Assembly (NCBI GenBank): GCA_002104985.1
Contig: MCGO01000010.1
Coordinates: forward strand, 434,001-498,000
Direction: 5' to 3'
DNA length: 64,000 nucleotides
Source: Rhizoclosmatium globosum
Taxonomy: Eukaryota; Chytridiomycota; Chytridiomycetes; Chytridiales; Chytriomycetaceae
The position numbers and the translations under genes are program-made. The notes beneath the pieces were generated by a model that saw only the letters and a list, made by a program, of their open reading frames with translations, was not told the origin of the DNA and did no database searches. Positions 1 through 10,048 of this stretch are shown here, one piece after another. Each line of letters begins with the position of its first letter. Within the stretch, counting starts at the first letter, position 1.

Positions 1-140
1 ACTTCAATAAGGACGTGTTCACCTCCTGGGTGGGCTGGCAGGAAGCGGGTCAGGTCATAGACAACTGAATCGATAACAATCCAGAGATCATCGGCCTTGT
101 TGTGCCGGGACACTTCGTCGCGAGAAAAGGTTTTGGACAT
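1..140 (-). CDS. Cytochrome b5-domain protein, N-terminal fragment cut by window edge
   Basis: Reading leftward from an ATG at 140, 46 codons stay open to the edge of the window. They begin MSKTFSRDEVSRHNK, followed by LWIVIDSVVYDLTRF and the heme-binding signature HPGG. This is the first half of a cytochrome b5 heme domain, whose HPGG histidine is one axial heme ligand. In fungi this particular N-terminus commonly heads acyl-CoA dehydrogenase-type proteins, with the b5 domain at the front. That assignment of the missing part is inference only; a free cytochrome b5 or another b5 fusion would start the same way. The next gene to the right is on the same strand, 231 bases away. Confidence 0.8.
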   Translation of the reverse strand, partial: MSKTFSRDEVSRHNKADDLWIVIDSVVYDLTRFLPAHPGGEHVLIE

Positions 141-371
141 TTTTGTTTTGTTTTCGTTGGTTTGGTCAAAAATGGAGAAGAAAGCTTGGACGTCTAAGGT
201 GGCGCGTACTCATGGCCCATCAGACTCAGAGTAAGTCATTAATCATAAGCATACATCTTAGTGTATTGTAACGACATAATTATCAATTTGGGTGCATGGT
301 TTTTTATATGAGGTATAAATAACAATAAGAGGCATATCAATGGATACATATAGAGTCCACATAGAGGGTCC

Positions 372-2015
372 TTATGGGAGTTGTGGTTTGATCAAGGTTG
401 AAACATGAAGGAGCATTGCTCCAAGCGTCCAACTAATCTTGAAGCCATTCAACTCATTGGCAGGCTCAAAGGTCGAAGACTCTTCCCCAGCAGAACTCAA
501 CACATCTTCTCGTGGAATACCAAATCCATCATGCAACACTTCCAACACCCACGCACTCTTGAAACACTGTAACCGAACTCTATCCTCTTCCACACTTCCA
601 GGCTCCAATGGTGTCCCGTGTGTCTCGGTGTACGTTTCATTCAGAACCTCATAAGGACCTTTACAAGACTTGTCAGCATTTTTGAGAAATTCTGAAAAGC
701 GGTAGGCGCCTCCGTGGGTTACTGCACCAGGGACGGAGGTTGGCGTGTAGTAGTATTCTGAGACGCCAATGAATCTGTGTTTGGCAAAGTTGGCAATGGG
801 GGCAGAAACGCCGTCAAAGAGGCACGGTTTTTGAGTGCAGGGGCGGGATTTACGAAGGTAGGGGTGTAAAGAAGAAAGACATTTTTGGAGGGAGCCAGTT
901 CCAACGAGATCAGGGGGTGGGTTTGGTTGCATTAGGCGCGAGAGATGTTTCTCTGCTTTAATAGATAGGTTTGTGGGGAGACAGGGGTCAAAGACTTCTG
1001 TTGGAGTTTTAAAGTACTTGTTGATGAAATATGTTTGGTCAGGAATGCCCAGTCCTGTGGTGTCTCGGTCAGGGACTGTGCGCGCAGGAGGCGCGGTAAT
1101 AATGAGGCCAGAGTCTTCAGCAAGACCTTCCACGTATCGTCTGCGGGCTTCATTGACACCAAATCCAAGGAAAGTAGACACAAAGATTTGGTACGAGACG
1201 TCAGAGCCATCAAGGTTTCGCAATTGAACATGCTTGAGCGTCTTGCCGTGCAATTTCTTCATTTCCTCTGTTGGTTCAAACGCAAATTGAGTGGATGCAC
1301 CGCCCATGTCCATGAATCCATAGCTTCTGGGAGAATCAGGGTACGGGGGAGGAGGAGACTGCTTTTCAGGATCGCCGAAACCGCCGTTGAGATAATTGAC
1401 TGCAACCCAGCCATACAGGCCTTCGTCTTCGCCGGTGATGATTCTAAAGTGCTTATCGCAGCCCTCCGACACGTCAAAGTCCGAGTGCATCTTTACGGCA
1501 GCGCAGGCATGGAGCAAGATGGCGTCCTGGGCGTCCTGCGGAATCAAGCGCATTCCCGCCGTTGCCAGCAGAAACAGCTTTGTCTCGCTGTGTTTGTAGT
1601 TTGGAATTGCATCCTGCGCAAATTCAATCAGCGGCTTGAGATAGGCCTCGACGTTGTCCTTTGAGGGATCGGCGGCAAGCGACGACAAGCCCGGAGAGAT
1701 GTCTTTGAAGGAGGGTCGGTCGGCGTCGTCGGCGGCCGCGGGAAAGGCCTTGGTGATTCGCGGGAGCCCAGGCTCTTCATCGGAGTCGCTCGAATCCAGC
1801 CGCCACGAATAAACAAGCGCACGTGATCCAGACGATCCCGCATCGATCACAACGCCGAACGACCGCCGCCGCTGCCACGACGCTACTTCGTCAAGCCCAA
1901 AGAACTCGTACGGGAAGTCCAGGGCCGGCAGCGCCATCCAGTCAAAGGCGGAGAACAGCGACTCTAGCGCTAGGACTGAACTCACTAGGACAAGCAGCAG
2001 TGGGGCGAGATGCAT
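372..2015 (-). CDS. GDA1/CD39 family nucleoside phosphatase (Golgi apyrase-like)
   Basis: A 547-residue protein in one uninterrupted exon. The apyrase conserved regions are in order: ACR1 VVIDAGSSGSRALVYSW near residues 55-71, ACR2 LLATAGMRLI near 149, ACR3 GEDEGLYGWVAVNYL near 195, and ACR4 GFMDMGGASTQFAF near 233. A hydrophobic N-terminus (residues 3-17, LAPLLLVLVSSVLAL) serves as a signal peptide or signal anchor. The family hydrolyses nucleoside di- and triphosphates in the lumen of the Golgi or outside the cell. In yeast it removes the GDP and UDP left by glycosylation. The conserved SWTLGAMLL close to the C-terminus is typical of the family. No strong second membrane segment follows it, so a soluble or type II form is more likely than a two-anchor Ynd1 form. 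Substrate preference cannot be read from sequence. Confidence 0.92.
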   Translation of the reverse strand: MHLAPLLLVLVSSVLALESLFSAFDWMALPALDFPYEFFGLDEVASWQRRRSFGVVIDAGSSGSRALVYSWRLDSSDSDEEPGLPRITKAFPAAADDADRPSFKDISPGLSSLAADPSKDNVEAYLKPLIEFAQDAIPNYKHSETKLFLLATAGMRLIPQDAQDAILLHACAAVKMHSDFDVSEGCDKHFRIITGEDEGLYGWVAVNYLNGGFGDPEKQSPPPPYPDSPRSYGFMDMGGASTQFAFEPTEEMKKLHGKTLKHVQLRNLDGSDVSYQIFVSTFLGFGVNEARRRYVEGLAEDSGLIITAPPARTVPDRDTTGLGIPDQTYFINKYFKTPTEVFDPCLPTNLSIKAEKHLSRLMQPNPPPDLVGTGSLQKCLSSLHPYLRKSRPCTQKPCLFDGVSAPIANFAKHRFIGVSEYYYTPTSVPGAVTHGGAYRFSEFLKNADKSCKGPYEVLNETYTETHGTPLEPGSVEEDRVRLQCFKSAWVLEVLHDGFGIPREDVLSSAGEESSTFEPANELNGFKISWTLGAMLLHVSTLIKPQLP

Positions 2016-2129
2016 GGGGTGTCCCTTGTTGTTGACCTGTCAACTTGGAAGAATGAAATTGTCGGTCATGCTTCCCAAATTGCCTATCTCCACTTCCAAC
2101 AACTCGCTATCAAACACGTGGTATTTACT

Positions 2130-3255
2130 TTATTGCGCAACATCTGGTGCAGTTGAAATGATACTCTTTTTCTTGCTTCCGGTGCGCGGTAAGCTCTTGT
2201 GCCCTGTAACTGTTTGAATTTGGGTTAGCCCTTGCACTGTGATTGATGGCCTTGGGTCCATTGATGGAATTGGTTGAGCAGGTAGTGAAAGCTCTGATTG
2301 AGCCATGAATTCTTCCCTTACTTTCTTCCAATACAGCTCTATGAAACTTCTTTCAGCAACTTATAAAATAAATAAAACCTTACCCAAATTCATTAGCTGG
2401 ATATAGCTATAATTCTGGAGTCCATAAAAAATAAAAAGAGTATTGATATCCTCCGCGTGGATATTAGCATAAAGAACGATTCCATTCACAAATAAAGTAA
2501 TCACCGATCGAACAACTGGAAAATCAATTTTGTCAGTCAGAGAAAATCCCCAAAATATACTCTAACTGTTTTCTTTCGCCAGGTGATCCCACAAAGTGAC
2601 GGATGAACCTGAAAAGTTGAGTTTTGCTTGTACCAACACAGCCATCACACCCACACTCGATATAAAGTCACAAATTATGTCCGCAATTGTATATTGTACT
2701 CCAGCATATGAACTGACGTAATAAGTGCATGATTGTGTGTTTGAGTCCCATATTCCTCGCGTTGAAACCAAATCAAAGACAGTCCAACCCAATCGATACA
2801 AAATGGCGAGAATTGCGATAACGCGGAAGTATCGATTATTTCGCGTGGTGATGTAAGCTTTCACAAGAATGTATATATCTATATCAAGTTTAATTAACCA
2901 TCCAAGTAAACGAAGAAAGAAGTGAAATTACCAAATATAAAGAAGTACAAGTGCCATGATAGGTTAGCTGCAATCGCGAGGCCAACACATGAATTTGGTG
3001 TCATGACCAAAGTCCATAACAGAATGTTCAAAATCATATTCACGAACGCAAAGACATTAAACGCAATCATAATTGATACAACGACTACTGAATCTTTTTT
3101 TCTTCTCAGCGTAACATACAATTTAGGTCCTAAAGGTTATAAATGTCAAACTGATTTCTGTGTACCCCAACAAACTAACCCAGCACCAGCAACGCCTTCA
3201 GTGTCGACTCACAGCACAGACCAACCAAAACGTATTGCAGAACGAGGCCTGACAT
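2130..3255 (-). CDS. Seven-transmembrane protein, GPCR-like, family not recognised
   Basis: Five exons join in phase (3255-3180, 3129-2899, 2857-2567, 2515-2384, 2338-2130) through GT-AG introns of 41-51 nt, giving about 312 residues. Hydrophobic segments follow one another: LVLQYVLVGLCC at the N-terminus, a second around VSIMIAFNVFAFVNMIL, a third around HLYFFIFGNFTSFFVYL, a fourth around YFRVIAILAILYRLGWTVF, a fifth around IADIICDFISSVGVMAVLV, a sixth around SVITLFVNGIVLY and a weaker seventh. A cytosolic tail of about 65 residues, rich in Ser, Pro and Lys, follows. Cysteines in SCVG and SCTYY precede segments 3 and 5, as in receptors with a disulfide across two extracellular loops. I do not recognise the family. 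The clean phasing makes the exon structure fairly firm; the receptor role is inference. Confidence 0.75.
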
Positions 3256-3390
3256 GTATAAAGTAAAGTATTTCGAGAAAAGATGATAATGAGGAACAAT
3301 GGAAAGACACACTCGGTCAAATATACTTGAATAACTGTATTAAGTGGCATAACTTGTAAATAAAAAGCCCTTGACTATCGTCTCTCAACA

Positions 3391-4746
3391 TCACTCCTCC
3401 TTCTTTGGCAAAACATACTTCTCAATTTCAAGAGCATTCGTCCAATCAATATGAAGTTTACCCCTATACCTCCTCGTAAACTTCTCTACCAGTCGCAAAT
3501 ACTCTGGCGACGTAGTATACGCCAACATCCTCGACGAAATCGGCAAAAACTGTTCATGCATCTGCCAAACCTCAACAACCCCTTCCGAATCCACCACATG
3601 ACAGTTCTGGAACGCCCACGAAACAGCCGCCAGCCCCTTCTCCTCTATATCCGTCTTCAAATCCTCCATGAGAGCCATGAGGTAGCCCTCAAAGGCAGGG
3701 TTCAGGAACCGCCACCCGCCGAGTCTGTACATGACTGCGTTGTGGAAGTATTCCGGGGAGGAGACTAACGCGTCGCGGTTCTTTTCTTGACACAGGTGAA
3801 CAAGCATCTCCGTGACTTGGCGGGCGACGCCGAGGCCTGGGTGGTGTTGGCCGGGGAGTTGTGGACGTGTTGGTGTGAACTTGAGGAGCGGGTTCTGGAG
3901 GGCGAGCCATTCGACAATTGTGACAGAGAGCTTGTCTGGTAAATGCTTTGTCATGAAGTTGTATAAGATGCGGGCTGTCTTTCCGTCGTCAATTGTGAAT
4001 TCGTGTTGGAAGTGGGTTCCGGCGGTGGCTGGAAGGTGCATTCGGACTCCAGGGCTGTTTGGCATTTGTGGGTGGTGGGATGGCTCTGGATCAACGAAAA
4101 CGTGTGGGATGGACATGTCGAGACTGGAGGCGATGGCTTCGTTTGCCTTGTCAATTGCCTCATTCACGGAGTTGGCCATCTTCAATGCAACAAGCTGGAT
4201 ATGACGGGTCATGGTTTCCAATGCAGTTTCTTCAGGGGGTAAGATCTTCATAATTTCCTGGTAACTCTTCAAATGTTCAAAGGCAAGGAACCGCCTCCGC
4301 AAGAACAAATCAGCCAGGAAGTTGTCAGATCCAACTGGAAATCCTCCAGCACCTTTTGGTCCAAGAACAATGATGTGGAATCCGTCTTCTTGTGCAGGAC
4401 TGATTGGCTTAAAGTCCGTAATAAGCTTCTCAGCCGAGATGGTCATCCGTTGAACATAGTCCCCGCTTGTATCGACCTGCAGAACAAGCTGCCCAAGTCC
4501 CAGTTTCCGCATCGGTCCAGCAATGTTCTCCTTCTCAAAGGCGAGGCACATCTCCTCTGGTGTGTATTCACCCATAATAAGGACGTTTGAGCGAGCCCAT
4601 TTGAATCCATTCTGAGCATCCATCGTTGGTAGCGATGCTTGAAGATCCGCATCAAGGCCATCCATCTCCAGCATGCCATCAAAGTCAGGCATGAAGCCTC
4701 CTTTCTTCCCGTTCATGTTCTTTTCCAGTTCAGTTAACTTGGTCAT
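3391..4746 (-). CDS. Conserved protein of unknown function, about 451 aa
   Basis: A single long exon with strong coding character. I take the start as the ATG at 4746 (MTKLTELEKN); the frame stays open a little further upstream, but only with a non-ATG start, and a CTGTTTAG just before it could be a splice acceptor in the 5' leader. There are no membrane segments or signal peptide, so the protein is probably cytosolic. It has a central helical stretch (residues about 165-205). The C-terminal third contains HHPGLGVARQVTEMLVHL, then SPEYFHNAVMYRLGGWRFLNP and a cluster of acidic and Trp residues. The ordering is vaguely like small acyltransferase folds, but no catalytic motif is clear, so I assign no function. 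Expression is probably driven from the 488-bp gap to its right. Confidence 0.7.
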   Translation of the reverse strand: MTKLTELEKNMNGKKGGFMPDFDGMLEMDGLDADLQASLPTMDAQNGFKWARSNVLIMGEYTPEEMCLAFEKENIAGPMRKLGLGQLVLQVDTSGDYVQRMTISAEKLITDFKPISPAQEDGFHIIVLGPKGAGGFPVGSDNFLADLFLRRRFLAFEHLKSYQEIMKILPPEETALETMTRHIQLVALKMANSVNEAIDKANEAIASSLDMSIPHVFVDPEPSHHPQMPNSPGVRMHLPATAGTHFQHEFTIDDGKTARILYNFMTKHLPDKLSVTIVEWLALQNPLLKFTPTRPQLPGQHHPGLGVARQVTEMLVHLCQEKNRDALVSSPEYFHNAVMYRLGGWRFLNPAFEGYLMALMEDLKTDIEEKGLAAVSWAFQNCHVVDSEGVVEVWQMHEQFLPISSRMLAYTTSPEYLRLVEKFTRRYRGKLHIDWTNALEIEKYVLPKKEE

Positions 4747-5234
4747 GGCAGGAGGTCTAAACAGTTGTAGAGACAATTAAGATGGATTCTAACTAAAGGC
4801 AGGAGAGACAAACGTTCAATACCGTATTTGTAAGCTGTAAGGGGAGGTGAGTGTGTCAGGTTTCTGAAATAATTTTTTGGGGATAAGTCTTGCACGCTTT
4901 GGCCGCCGGCTCAATTATTATATTGCGTGAGTCAAAAGAAAACACATGGGGTCTCGGACACATGTGCGGACCAGGTTCTCCTTGAGTGAGACACACGGCA
5001 TCATAAAACGACTGAGTTATTCTACCTGATTCCGATCCAACCATTAAAACAACACTATCACACTCGAAGAGCAACTAATCTTGCACCATGTGCATGCTGA
5101 ACCAAGCTTTTGTATTGTTAATGCGATAAGAGAAGTGTCAGAAACGATAAGGATAAGTATCAGCAGGAATTACAGCACATGGATCCGTACATCAACTTTT
5201 ATTTATATTTATATATAAGTAAGGATAAGCACAT
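4747..5234. other. Intergenic region (promoter of left gene, 3' UTR of right gene)
   Basis: Both neighbours are on the minus strand. The right part holds the 3' UTR of the GUCD1-like gene; on the minus strand it contains an A/T-rich stretch with AATAAA near 5195-5205, a likely polyadenylation signal. The left part should hold the promoter of the unknown gene ending at 3391. A minus-strand open frame of about 70 codons (4856-5074) has no recognisable feature, and I do not count it as a gene. Confidence 0.5.
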
Positions 5235-8200
5235 TCATGCAAATGCTCGAACAACAATAACATCGTGGTCCGACCCCGGAACCCCAGCTCTTGCAAACTC
5301 AACAGCACGACTGTCCATCACACACAATCGTTCCTCAGTCCCCGGATCACGATAGATGAAACCATCAGTTTTGGCATCATACCCGATAAATAAAATGAAA
5401 TGCCCTTCAAAGTCTTCATCCACCAAAGGCTCCACAGAAGTTGTCCCAGTATCATTCCCCTGACTCCCTCCAAACCACTGCGAAAAAGCACCAGAGTTCT
5501 TCCTTGCACGCTTAAACATCCCAAAGCATCCAGGCGTAACCTCCTCTCCTTCCTCATCACTTCCATCAAAACTCCAATAATCATCATCCTCGCTTTCATA
5601 ATCCTCGTCACTCTCAAACCCAGTCCCACTACATTCAGAATCACACTCATCAACGCCAGGTTGCACGGACTGGATTGACGGTGGAGGTGGAGGACCACCA
5701 GCACTACTCACGGCGAAACTACCAAGACTGCTTCGACTCTTTCTGTCGTCTTCGTCTTCTCCAGCGCTGTCACTATGGTCGTCTACAGCTGTCTCTTGAT
5801 GGAGAAGTCTCTTTCGGAGGTCCCAGAATGAAAGGCTTCCACGGCGTTGTTGCACTGGAGCGGGCACCACGCCAGGTCCAATAGAGTTGCTTGACTGATT
5901 ACTGCTGCTCCCATTCAGAAGTTGAGTCGTTTCAGAGACTGTCATTGACGAGCTTCGACCCGTTTTTGAACCAAAGATTTCTTCGCGTCGCGAAATAGGT
6001 TGTGGTGGAGGCAAAGTCGCGGGTTGTTGCGAAGCGGTGGTGCCTTTACCAAATATTTCATCACGTCTTGAAGTTGTAGGTATGGCTGCTGGTTTAGATG
6101 AAGAAGCCGGAGCCATTCGTTTCCCAAAGATCTCTTCGCGTCGAGTAGTCGCAGTTGCCATAACAGATGGTACAATAGGTACCGGAGTTGGAGTCGGAGA
6201 TGGTGGAGGGCGAGGAGGCGAGACAGGTTCCGTTCCTTTGCCTCGTTGATTAGACAGCGAGTTGCCAAACTCTGTTGGAAGAAGGAAGCCCGCGGTTCGA
6301 GAAAGACTAGTGTTGGCTCGAGTCGCTGCAGCCACAGCTGCCAACTTTTCCGAGTCAGTTCCCGGAATACTGAATGCACGATGTTTTCGTTCCATAGGTT
6401 GCTCTCGAACTGTAGGTGTCAAAAAGCTGAGAAAAGATGGCATTTGGGATGGGGAAGGGGCCAGAGGAAAAGAAGGTTCTGGCTCAGGTGAATCGGTTGC
6501 CGGGAACTTAAATTGTGGTACAATTGCAGCTCGATCTGGTGACGGAACTTTACTGTTGGGTCGTGTTGCTGGGTAATTTGGCTGATGAGGCTGGAAAGAG
6601 GCAAATATCAGTCCTGGTCGGAGTGGGGAAGTACTGGCTGAAACTGGTTGGGATATTGATGATGGGGGTGGTAATGTCATGGGTGACGTCGTCGCTGTGG
6701 CAGGTTGAGATGTGGTGCTTGCAGCACTTGATGGCTTCCGAGAAACAGGAATATTACCATAGATCAAGGAGCAATTATCGTCCTGGACCGTAGAAACTAC
6801 TCCCACACCAGGCGGGAGACGGTTTGATGGAAACTGGGATGCCCTTGGCGTAAACAGTGAAGTGTTTATCGTGTTTGACGTTGGTGTGGTTGGCTCAGTG
6901 AATGATATTTGAGGGGGTGTTATTTCCATTCCAGGCGGAAGTCGTAATGCAGCTTCGTACTGTGCCGTCAGTAGTGGAGTTGTACTTGTGCTTCGGGCCA
7001 TTGTAAATTCGTCTTCTTGATCATTTCTTCGAAAAACGAAAGCGTTGAGCCAAGACATTGTGGATGTGACTGTTTTGATAACTGAGTAAGGCTCTGGTGA
7101 TTCCATAGGCTCCAAAACAGTTCGGTATGTAGTCAATGAGGTATTGGATGGGATTCTCTTGAGGGCAGGAGCCGCTGAAGAGGAGTAAGAGGACGAAGAA
7201 ACAGATTGGTATATGCTTTGTCGTACAGTCTGCTTTTGAGGCGAAGCAGAATGATCCAACAAGGGTGTCTGTTCTGAAAATTGACGAGAAGCAATTCGAG
7301 CATCATAATATGAAGACGCATGATACGTTGCTTCAGGTTCTGGTTGGGTATTCTGCTGGCGTTGTGCGTGCTTACAGTTTTTGTGATGTACGTGCCGTTT
7401 CGTCTTTGTTCGTCTTTTTTGCTTACTTGTCTTCGCTGCCGCCAGTGCAATACCTGAATCACAATCTCCTTCGTCATCTTCTTCATCGCCTGAGTCGGCG
7501 GTGCCATTGTATTCATTCCAATACAGGTACGAATCCACTCCATCGTCGTTCGGGTAATTATTGGCCTCTAAATCATCCACGTCATCCTGTCGCATCCCAC
7601 AGAGCCATTCAAGACCCAGTCTATTCCAGCGGGACCTTTTCACAATGGGCTGAACATGAGATGCACGTCTGGCACATACGCGGCAACGAATTCCTTTCAA
7701 GTTGACCAGCATGAGAACAGCATAACGACCACTCATTAAAAATCGTTTCATATCGTCGAGAGGAAGTAGCAGAGGAACGACACGAACACCCGAATCCTGC
7801 GCATCAGCAAAGAGCGCATGTATACGACGGGAATCCGTTTGGAATGCAGCCTTATAATACGACTTTGCAGCGTAGTTGAAGTTGACGCCGACATGGGTGG
7901 TATAGTAGGCTGAATGGACAAGTTAGTTGGGATGCCACCCTCAAGAACAACAACGGCAACACAGGGTCACAACGACTCACTAAAGTCAGCAACACCGAAT
8001 GCTTTAAAGATGTACGCCAAGTCGATTGTCCAAACTGAGCCCAGTTCGATGGCATCGCTGTGGACAAAGAGACGAAGGTCAAGGGGGTCGCTCTGCGAGT
8101 ACAGCCGCAGCGACTTGAGCACCATCGACACACAGGCCAGGCCACAGTCCTTTTAATGCATCATTTAATTAGTTCAGGTTAGGGCAATGCACAGCTCTCG

Positions 8201-8372
8201 CAGCGAAACGCACCCACTGGGACGGCTGGACAATGTGTGGCACAGATCCGGCAAGCTCAAGGATCAGTCGCCGGGACCGACTCAGTTTATGGCGTCGTTG
8301 CCGCGGTGGCTGAGAGAATGACGGGCCGGCGGACGTTGGTGTTGGAAGCAGTGGCGGCGGTTGTGGTGCCAT
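5235..8372 (-). CDS. GUCD1: GUCD1-like (guanylyl cyclase domain-containing 1) protein with giant disordered insertion
   Basis: Three exons in phase (8372-8214, 8149-7981, 7909-5235) encode about 1000 residues; animal and plant GUCD1 proteins have roughly 240. The N-terminal part has QWDCGLACVSMVLKSL at residues 52-67, the papain-like Cys motif of the family, then the TTHVGVNFNYAAKSYY block and MSGRYAVLMLVNL. The C-terminal 57 residues contain EGHFILFIGYD and YRDPG, supplying the expected His (about 946) and Asp (about 964). Between them lie about 745 residues rich in Ser, Pro, Thr and Gln. These include an acidic stretch (residues about 845-890) and three copies of an RREEIFGK-like motif. The cyclase name is historical; the fold resembles C39/phytochelatin-synthase peptidases and the reaction is unsettled. 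The conserved Cys-His-Asp suggests the two ends still fold together. Confidence 0.85.
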
Positions 8373-8667
8373 CGACCAAAGGATTTGTAAGGCGAAAGGA
8401 ATTGTGAGGTGGAACAAGAGAAAGGCTGGGATATCTCTCTCTTACTCTTATCTTAAAATCATTGATTCTTCATTCATGTCCCTTCTTTCTATTTGCATGC
8501 CAGTATAACAGGCAAATTGCAGTCATGCAGTGATCAGTACTATTTGAATTAGGACTATTAGAATTAACGTTAAATAAGGAAAAAAGAAAGTGTGAAAAGA
8601 GTGTTCTGGAAGTTCGTGTTTTTCCGCACCTTTCCCCACCAAATCCCCAAACCAAATCCAAAAAACA
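8373..8667. promoter_or_regulatory. Divergent promoter region between GUCD1-like and acyltransferase genes
   Basis: These 295 bases separate two start codons facing opposite ways, so they must hold both promoters. Base composition is mixed, with an A/T-rich centre around 8520-8590. I see no clear TATA box at a convincing distance from either start. Confidence 0.5.
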
Positions 8668-9928
8668 ATGCCTCCACCCACGACTGCACCTCCGTCCAAA
8701 GTGACTCCGATCGCCTACTATGGCAGCATGATCTTCTTTGTCGTAATGAATGTACTTGCTGCCTCAGCTGTCGTTGCGTGTTCACTGCCAATGCTCCCCC
8801 TTCGCCTCTTTACCGTCTTCCATTGGTTCTACCGATCTCACATCAGACAAGTCCAAGCCGCTTACATTTCTTTCTTGCTCGTTTTGACTTCTCTGATGCT
8901 TCCTGGCTCCAAGTTCATGCTGAGCGGAGACGTGGATGGAATGAGAAGTAACGTGAAGCAAGTCGTGATTGCAAACCACCAGATCTATCCGGATTGGTTC
9001 TATTTGTTCATATTTGCTCGATTCAAGTGAGTTTTCGTTGGATCTAGGTCAGACCATAACGGTTTTCCGTATTTGACAGGAAATGCCACGCAGATGTCAA
9101 GGTGATCTTGATCCAGATCCTTTCTCGCCTTCCTATATTTGGCCAAGGAATGTGGTTCTTTGAGTTTATTTTCATGGCGCAGCGATTCGAGAAGGACAAG
9201 GGAAACATGGCCCATTATCTAACTGTTGCTAAACGCGATACCCTCAACCCGCTATGGCTCCTTTTGTTCCCAGAAGGAACTTTGAACACCCCAGGAAACA
9301 TTGAAAAGAGTAAAGCATTCGCTAAAAAGGTTTGCGATAAGTTCCGTCTGATTCCGAAATACTCAACCTTCTTTATCAGATGAATATCAATTCCCATCCA
9401 AATCACTGCATTCTTCCCAAATCAACAGGACTATTCTTTTCCCTGAACACCCTTGCTCCCGAAGTAACCGATCTATTTGATTTAACTGTTGGGTACTCTG
9501 GTCTTGATGGAACACAAATTCCATACGACGCATATCTCATTGACAAGGTCTTTTTCGCAAAGGAATATCCACGAGAAATCCATATTCACATTGAGAAATA
9601 CAACGCGAAGCGGATTCCAGGCGTTGAAGTGGTTGATGGTGGTGACGTTAATACGGAGAAAGAGGAAGTCAAGAAGGCAAAGTTTGAGGAATGGTTGAGA
9701 GGTGTTTGGGCTGAAAAGGATGAACGGTTGGCAAAGTTTTACCAAAAGGGACTGATGAGTGGTCGTGGAGGTGATGACGTGAAGAGAATTGAAATTCCCT
9801 TGGTTCCAAGTGCCCAAGATTGGATAACTGTTTCGCTGTTCTTTGGTTTGGGATACTTGTTGACGCGTGTTTACATTAGCGGTATTTACGTGGCAATCTC
9901 TGCCTTGTCGGCACTGATTTGGGGATGA
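8668..9928 (+). CDS. 1-acylglycerol-3-phosphate / lysocardiolipin acyltransferase (CST26/LCLAT1-like)
   Basis: Three exons in phase (8668-9026, 9080-9329, 9380-9928) give about 385 residues. The protein opens with two hydrophobic segments (residues about 15-60) and has another pair near the C-terminus (SLFFGLGYLLTRVYISGIY), so it is membrane-bound, probably in the ER. The acyltransferase boxes are present: NHQIYPDW (NHxxxxD; residues about 102-109) and LLFPEGT. The second intron falls just after KAFAKK. Splicing at 9330-9379 gives the spacing from FPEGT to CILPKSTGLFF expected for the LCLAT/CST26 branch, which is why I chose it. These enzymes transfer acyl chains from acyl-CoA to lysophospholipids. 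Exact substrate unknown. Its 3' end faces the NADPH oxidase gene, 120 bases away. Confidence 0.9.
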
Positions 9929-10048
9929 ATGATGTATATGTAGCAAGTTGAGATGAGTCAGTTGTTTTGAAATGCAGTATGTTTTATTTGATAGATCAAT
10001 TATTGTCCCAAAGAAAAAGTCATGCAAAGAGTGTCCAAAACAACAAGA

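Noticed and set aside
1035..1664. 209-codon plus-strand frame
   Set aside because: Lies wholly opposite the apyrase-conserved regions of the GDA1/CD39 gene.
4856..5074. Small minus-strand gene of about 72 codons
   Set aside because: Lies in the gap between two same-strand genes, with no motif, no clear initiation context and composition like its flanks.
9482..10027. 181-codon minus-strand frame
   Set aside because: Antisense to the acyltransferase C-terminal exon, which splices in phase and holds family motifs.
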